In this document: positions 45,759 through 47,814 of the stretch, piece after piece
How positions within the stretch are numbered: the first letter of the stretch is position 1
Layout: each line of letters begins with the position of its first letter
From: Methanomicrobiales archaeon
GTDB lineage: Archaea > Halobacteriota > Methanomicrobia > Methanomicrobiales > Methanospirillaceae
Length of the DNA: 47,814 bases
Assembly (NCBI GenBank): GCA_012729535.1
Contig: JAAYCY010000011.1
Location: forward strand, 1-47,814
Reading direction: 5' to 3'
The notes under the pieces: generated by a model
Databases searched by the model: none
Told to the model about the DNA's origin: nothing
What the model saw: the letters and a program-made list of their open reading frames with translations, nothing else
Position numbers and translations under genes: made by a program

Positions 45759-46541
45759 TTACTTAGTCTGGGAGACCAGGTAATCTGCGAGTAACTTCGG
45801 GATAGGTGCCTGCATGCAGTGCCAGTTTGGAGTGCCATTTACTTCTAAAACAGTATATGAATCATTCGTAGCAAGCAGATCTACTCCGCCATAGTCAACG
45901 CCGACACAATGGGCAGCACTTACGGCTATTTTTTCCATTTCTTCTGATATTTCTATTGCAGTACCACATCCACCCTGGTGAATATTGTGAGTCAGGTGGT
46001 CTGAAATCCGCATAATCGCTCCAACCGCATGGTCTCCAATAACAAAAACCCTGAAATCCCGATCATTCGGGATGTATTCCTGTAAATAATATGGTGGATC
46101 GCCAAGTTCTGATTCAGATTCAACCAGGTGAATCCCTACACCATCAAATCCATAAACTGGTTTAGATACTGCTTTTTTTTGTTTTCTAATAAATTCTTCC
46201 GCCTGACTACGGGATTCAGTGAAAAATGTCTGGGGAGTTGGCACCCGATTCCTTATTAGTAAAGCAGAGGTCATTACCTTGCTGGCACATGTGACAATTG
46301 CGTCAGGAGAATTTATTATACGGTTTTTTAATGATAAAGCCTGAAGGGATTCAAAGTTATGGCCATTTTGTCTAATGCCACAGGCCCAGATTGTCGCACC
46401 ACATAGTTCATCCGAGAAAGGATCTATTGCCTCAAGAAACCTTACCTGATATGGATACTTCATCCTGTCAAGTTCATCCATTACCATTCTGGTTGAATTG
46501 TCGGATGGAATGTCAGTAGGCTTTGGAATTATAGTTAACAT
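45759..46541 (-). CDS. RimK-like ATP-grasp ligase
   Basis: The protein has the ATP-grasp fold: a pre-ATP domain, then KPVYGFDGVGIHLVES (the nucleotide loop), YYLQEYIPNDRDFRVFVIGD, and the metal-binding GGVDLLATNDSYTVLEVNGTPNWHCM. It ligates an amino acid, often glutamate, to a carboxylate. Close relatives in methanogens include MptN (tetrahydrosarcinapterin synthase) and CofF, but 260 residues is shorter than those and the substrate cannot be fixed. It starts 14 bases after the radical SAM gene ends, so both form an operon. Confidence 0.8.
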   Translation of the reverse strand: MLTIIPKPTDIPSDNSTRMVMDELDRMKYPYQVRFLEAIDPFSDELCGATIWACGIRQNGHNFESLQALSLKNRIINSPDAIVTCASKVMTSALLIRNRVPTPQTFFTESRSQAEEFIRKQKKAVSKPVYGFDGVGIHLVESESELGDPPYYLQEYIPNDRDFRVFVIGDHAVGAIMRISDHLTHNIHQGGCGTAIEISEEMEKIAVSAAHCVGVDYGGVDLLATNDSYTVLEVNGTPNWHCMQAPIPKLLADYLVSQTK

Positions 46542-46555
46542 GTTTTATAAAAAGA

Positions 46556-47814
46556 TTATTGTTTTTCTAATGGCTGACGGTATTTTTGCCAGATTTTTTC
46601 TCTGAATACAGGACCACTATTGTAAGAACAGAACGGAATCAAGGTTTTGTCTGGTGTAGCATAATGGATACAACACTGGCTAACACGTTCGATATCATAA
46701 TTATAGTTATCCATGAAATGCATCATACCAATAAATAGTGCATTCCAGTGGAATTCCCGGAGGGAATCAAAATTATGAGTAATTAGTGCTTTACCCAGAC
46801 TGGTCCAGAGTTCCTTGCCCCCTTCGTCAGCTTTTTTAATGGAAGAATACAGTTCCTTTATGCCATTAACCGCCACCATTTTCCTGCTGATAGGTCCTGC
46901 AGAAGATAATTGGGTAGTAAGGTGTTCGATAGAATCAAAAAATGCATCAACATCTATCATACGATTAATTGGTACTATTTTTTTATCCTTTACAAATACA
47001 TATGTTGCCGCACCACAATGCTGGTGTGCGGTAAAACGGATTTGAGGTCTGCCGGTATACGCTTCCACGAAATCACTGATAGGTACGACACATGGAACCG
47101 GGTAGAAATCTTCCTTCTCTACTTCTCCCTGTGTTTGTTCCTCTATCTTATCAAGTACTTCTGGGATTGTAATGCGTTCTCTGGCAATCGAATCAGGAGA
47201 TGCTGCTCCAGTAAATGAGACCGGCTGGAAGTTTACTCCCCGTATGATTTCGATATGGGATGCTGCAAACCTGACAATATCACCAATTTCATGATCATTT
47301 TTACCTTTAATTATTGTAGGAACAAGAACGATTCCCTGCTTAGCTTTTTTCAGGTTTTCAATTGCTTTAATATCAAGGGAGAGTTTAGTGTTTGTCTCTT
47401 TTGAAACACCATCAAAATGCAAATACACTGTTGATAAACCAGCTTCTTTTAATTGTAAAGCAAATTCTGGATTTTTAGCCAATAATAGTCCGTTCGTTGC
47501 AAGTTGAACCTGCATAAAACCCATACTTTTTGCAAGTCTGATAATGTCAAGGAGATCTTCACGCAGGGTGGGTTCCCCGCCGGCAAATTGTACGGCGGGA
47601 GCTGGTGTTGGTTTTTCAGAACGGAGCATATTGAGCATTTCTTTAACCTGCTCAAAAGTAGGTTCATAGACATAACCACAAGCACGAGCATTAGCGAAGC
47701 AGAAATCGCAATTCAGGTTACATCTATTTGTCAAATCAATATTGGCAAGTAGGGTTGTTGATTTATGGTTATTACACAAACCACAATCAAATGGACAATT
47801 ACTAATCTCTTTAA
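46556..47814 (-). CDS. tes: Tetraether lipid synthase-like radical SAM protein, 5' end outside the window
   Basis: The open frame continues to the last base of the window; upstream of the first in-window start-like TTG it reads NCPFDCGLCNNHKS, so the gene begins beyond it. The radical SAM cluster motif is CNLNCDFCF; the CPxDCGLC segment before it and C-terminal Cys (RVSQCCIHY, IPFCSYN) are as in the MJ0619/Tes family, which carry extra clusters. Tes joins two archaeol chains to make the membrane-spanning tetraether lipid. GGEP and the SAM-binding NGLLL segment are present. Methanospirillum is known to make tetraethers, which fits. Other members of the MJ0619 family have different or unknown substrates. 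Confidence 0.75.
   Translation of the reverse strand, partial: KEISNCPFDCGLCNNHKSTTLLANIDLTNRCNLNCDFCFANARACGYVYEPTFEQVKEMLNMLRSEKPTPAPAVQFAGGEPTLREDLLDIIRLAKSMGFMQVQLATNGLLLAKNPEFALQLKEAGLSTVYLHFDGVSKETNTKLSLDIKAIENLKKAKQGIVLVPTIIKGKNDHEIGDIVRFAASHIEIIRGVNFQPVSFTGAASPDSIARERITIPEVLDKIEEQTQGEVEKEDFYPVPCVVPISDFVEAYTGRPQIRFTAHQHCGAATYVFVKDKKIVPINRMIDVDAFFDSIEHLTTQLSSAGPISRKMVAVNGIKELYSSIKKADEGGKELWTSLGKALITHNFDSLREFHWNALFIGMMHFMDNYNYDIERVSQCCIHYATPDKTLIPFCSYNSGPVFREKIWQKYRQPLEKQ

Noticed and set aside
47777-47779. TTG as the real start of the radical SAM gene.
   Set aside because: Conserved Cys-rich sequence continues in frame upstream to the window edge, so the gene is cut by the window.
1-47814. 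CRISPR arrays, insertion sequences, phage genes, tRNA or rRNA genes.
   Set aside because: No regular spacer-repeat array, transposase, integrase, cloverleaf or rRNA segment was seen on reading both strands; a covariance scan would settle tRNA absence.

Overview
The window reads as a chromosomal segment of an AT-rich, hydrogenotrophic methanogenic archaeon of the order Methanomicrobiales, most like Methanospirillum. The evidence is an archaeal acetyl-CoA decarbonylase/synthase operon, archaeal DnaG and UPF0058, a radical SAM protein of the tetraether lipid synthase type, many PAS-domain histidine kinases with the H-box style common in methanogens, and COG1361/CARDB and PEGA surface proteins. 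Genus is an inference from gene style and base composition; no rRNA or tRNA was found.

Layout. 1-493: no gene, but a strong orphan promoter and poly-T runs. 494-10947 (minus): one tight operon for CO dehydrogenase/acetyl-CoA synthase, read as cooC, a second CooC/AcsF-like ATPase, cdhA, cdhB, cdhC, cdhD, cdhE and a RACo-like reductive activator. It makes acetyl-CoA from CO2 and a methyl group, with its own nickel-insertion and corrinoid-reactivation factors. 11040-15934 (minus): a PadR regulator, a HAAS (DUF1700) membrane protein and a toastrack adhesin-like protein, followed by a CARDB surface protein, an FtsX-type permease and a LolD/MacB-type ATPase. A palindrome overlaps the predicted start of transcription of padR. 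16166-17396 (plus): two multi-pass membrane proteins. 17938-20793: a second CARDB protein divergent from an HTH-PAS one-component regulator, with palindromes between them. 20837-26602 (minus): a PEGA protein, desulfoferrodoxin, a large sensor kinase, an 850-base non-coding stretch with a pseudoknot-like element, and a small membrane-anchored protein.

26748-37003: amino-acid permease, TrpB2, an NAD-kinase-like protein, a bacterial-type phosphofructokinase, a HEPN-domain protein, a GH57 glucan hydrolase and MalQ. Several of these fit glycogen mobilisation into glycolysis. 37066-42007: a receiver-PAS-kinase hybrid, UPF0316, a universal stress protein with a leaderless promoter, and a DUF4349 lipoprotein. 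42026-45744 (plus): pyrC, a structured RNA with all hallmarks of an archaeal box H/ACA guide, a DUF167 protein, dnaG and a UPF0058 protein. 45759-47814 (minus): a RimK-like ATP-grasp ligase and the tetraether-lipid-synthase-like radical SAM gene, whose 5' end lies beyond the window.

The most notable finds are the H/ACA-like RNA at 43465-43541 with a second kink-turn hairpin just 5' of it, the self-contained cdh operon with two nickel ATPases and a RACo-type activator, the PadR/HAAS/toastrack cassette joined to a CARDB ABC system, and the pseudoknot-like element at 25895-25954.
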